Under the pieces are notes generated by a model. The model worked only from the letters and a program-made list of their open reading frames with translations, was not told the origin of the DNA and ran no database searches. From positions 2,542,001 through 2,606,000 of the forward strand of contig NZ_CP017774.1 in NCBI RefSeq assembly GCF_001857965.1: a DNA stretch of 64,000 nucleotides, in the 5' to 3' direction. Numbering within the stretch: the stretch's first letter is position 1; every line of letters begins with the position of its first letter. The position numbers and the translations under genes are program-made. The DNA is from Flavobacterium commune (GTDB lineage Bacteria; Bacteroidota; Bacteroidia; Flavobacteriales; Flavobacteriaceae). Below, one piece after another: positions 63,705 through 64,000 of this stretch.

Positions 63705-63932
63705 ATGTCGGCTATAATCAAACTTAAGTTTTTTTTCGAAAAATATGGTTTTCATGTTTCTTCACGTCTTGCCGATAAACTGGGCATGCGGGTTACAAGT
63801 GTGCGTTTGTTTTTTATTTATATTTCTTTTGTAACCGTTGGATTAGGATTTGGAGTGTATTTAACACTTGCATTTTGGATTCGACTAAAGGATTTGATTA
63901 GAGCTAAACGGACATCAGTTTTTGATTTATAA
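63705..63932 (+). CDS. PspC-domain membrane protein
   Basis: A 75-residue PspC-type protein. An N-terminal cytoplasmic segment (KYGFHVSSRLADKLGMRVTSVRLFFIY, about 11-37) leads into one membrane helix (about 35-58, FVTVGLGFGVYLTLAFWI) and a short basic tail. PspC domains act in envelope-stress responses in other bacteria. The start at 63705 follows the promoter; a frame from 63645 would overlap DUF2851 by 8 bp. Confidence 0.83.
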   Translation: MSAIIKLKFFFEKYGFHVSSRLADKLGMRVTSVRLFFIYISFVTVGLGFGVYLTLAFWIRLKDLIRAKRTSVFDL

Positions 63933-63933
63933 A

Positions 63934-63974
63934 AAAAATCCCTCTGAAAATTTTAATTTCAGAGGGATTTTTTT
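63934..63974 (+). terminator. Terminator of the PspC gene
   Basis: AAAAATCCCTCTGAAA / TTTCAGAGGGATTTTT, a perfect stem of about 16 bp with a short loop and T run. Confidence 0.93.
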
Positions 63975-64000
63975 AGGTTTTTTATGGTATTATTTTTTCT

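Overview
The window is chromosomal DNA from a member of the Bacteroidota, most likely a Flavobacterium. The DNA is AT-rich, Shine-Dalgarno sequences are absent, and many starts lie just downstream of the phylum's -7 promoter box (TAnnTTTG). The gene families are typical too: TonB receptors with a carboxypeptidase-like N-terminus, GSCFA, DUF2851 and DUF4230 proteins, and numerous dispersed intergenic palindromes. No rRNA, tRNA, CRISPR array or intact insertion sequence was seen.

Region 1 (1-20.5 kb) is mainly housekeeping. It holds the 3' part of a deoxynucleoside kinase gene, a TonB receptor with an Rrf2 regulator, a LemA/TPM/TPM envelope set, a MerR regulator, an M23 peptidase, alaS, GSCFA and DUF4230 genes, a truncated globin, ilvA, a PLP-dependent deaminase, a GH73-LysM glucosaminidase and hemL. 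Upstream of ilvA there is a complete transcription attenuator: promoter, a 16-codon leader peptide with seven Ile codons, an antiterminator segment and an intrinsic terminator.

Region 2 (20.5-30 kb, minus strand) joins NAD synthesis (nadB, nadA) to an NsrR-like Rrf2 regulator, two haem/copper-type membrane proteins, class III ribonucleotide reductase and the iron-sulfur repair protein Ric. The reductase is split. NrdD stops right after its zinc-binding site, and the glycyl-radical segment is a separate 54-codon gene between nrdD and nrdG.

Region 3 (30-50 kb, plus strand) is a denitrification and nitrate-respiration island: norCBQD, a hemerythrin-PAS protein, norE/norF-like genes, nirK fused to cytochrome c, a paralogous free cytochrome c, nirV-like, SCO and porin genes, two narK-type transporters, and a nitrate-reductase operon. 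That operon contains a Nas/Nap-type molybdenum subunit without a Tat signal, a four-cluster ferredoxin, a membrane cytochrome b-like protein and a Rieske protein. nosZ is not in the window, so the visible pathway runs nitrate to nitrite to NO to N2O. The nor, nirK and narK promoters share a Crp/Fnr-like TGA-N6-TCA box whose centre lies exactly 29.5 bp upstream of the -7 box. These promoters and that of ric also carry a second dyad, AAAGGA-N8-TCYTWW-like, near the transcription start. An activator plus a repressor (perhaps the NsrR-like protein) is the simplest reading.

Region 4 (50-64 kb) holds a plug-only TonB-type protein, ldhA, lysS, an accessory gene flanked by 9-bp direct repeats and palindromes, a lipoprotein, lipB, rnhB, a porin, a DnaQ-like exonuclease, DUF2851 and PspC. 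Many starts were moved downstream of the longest possible reading frame where a lipobox, promoter or ATG context required it.
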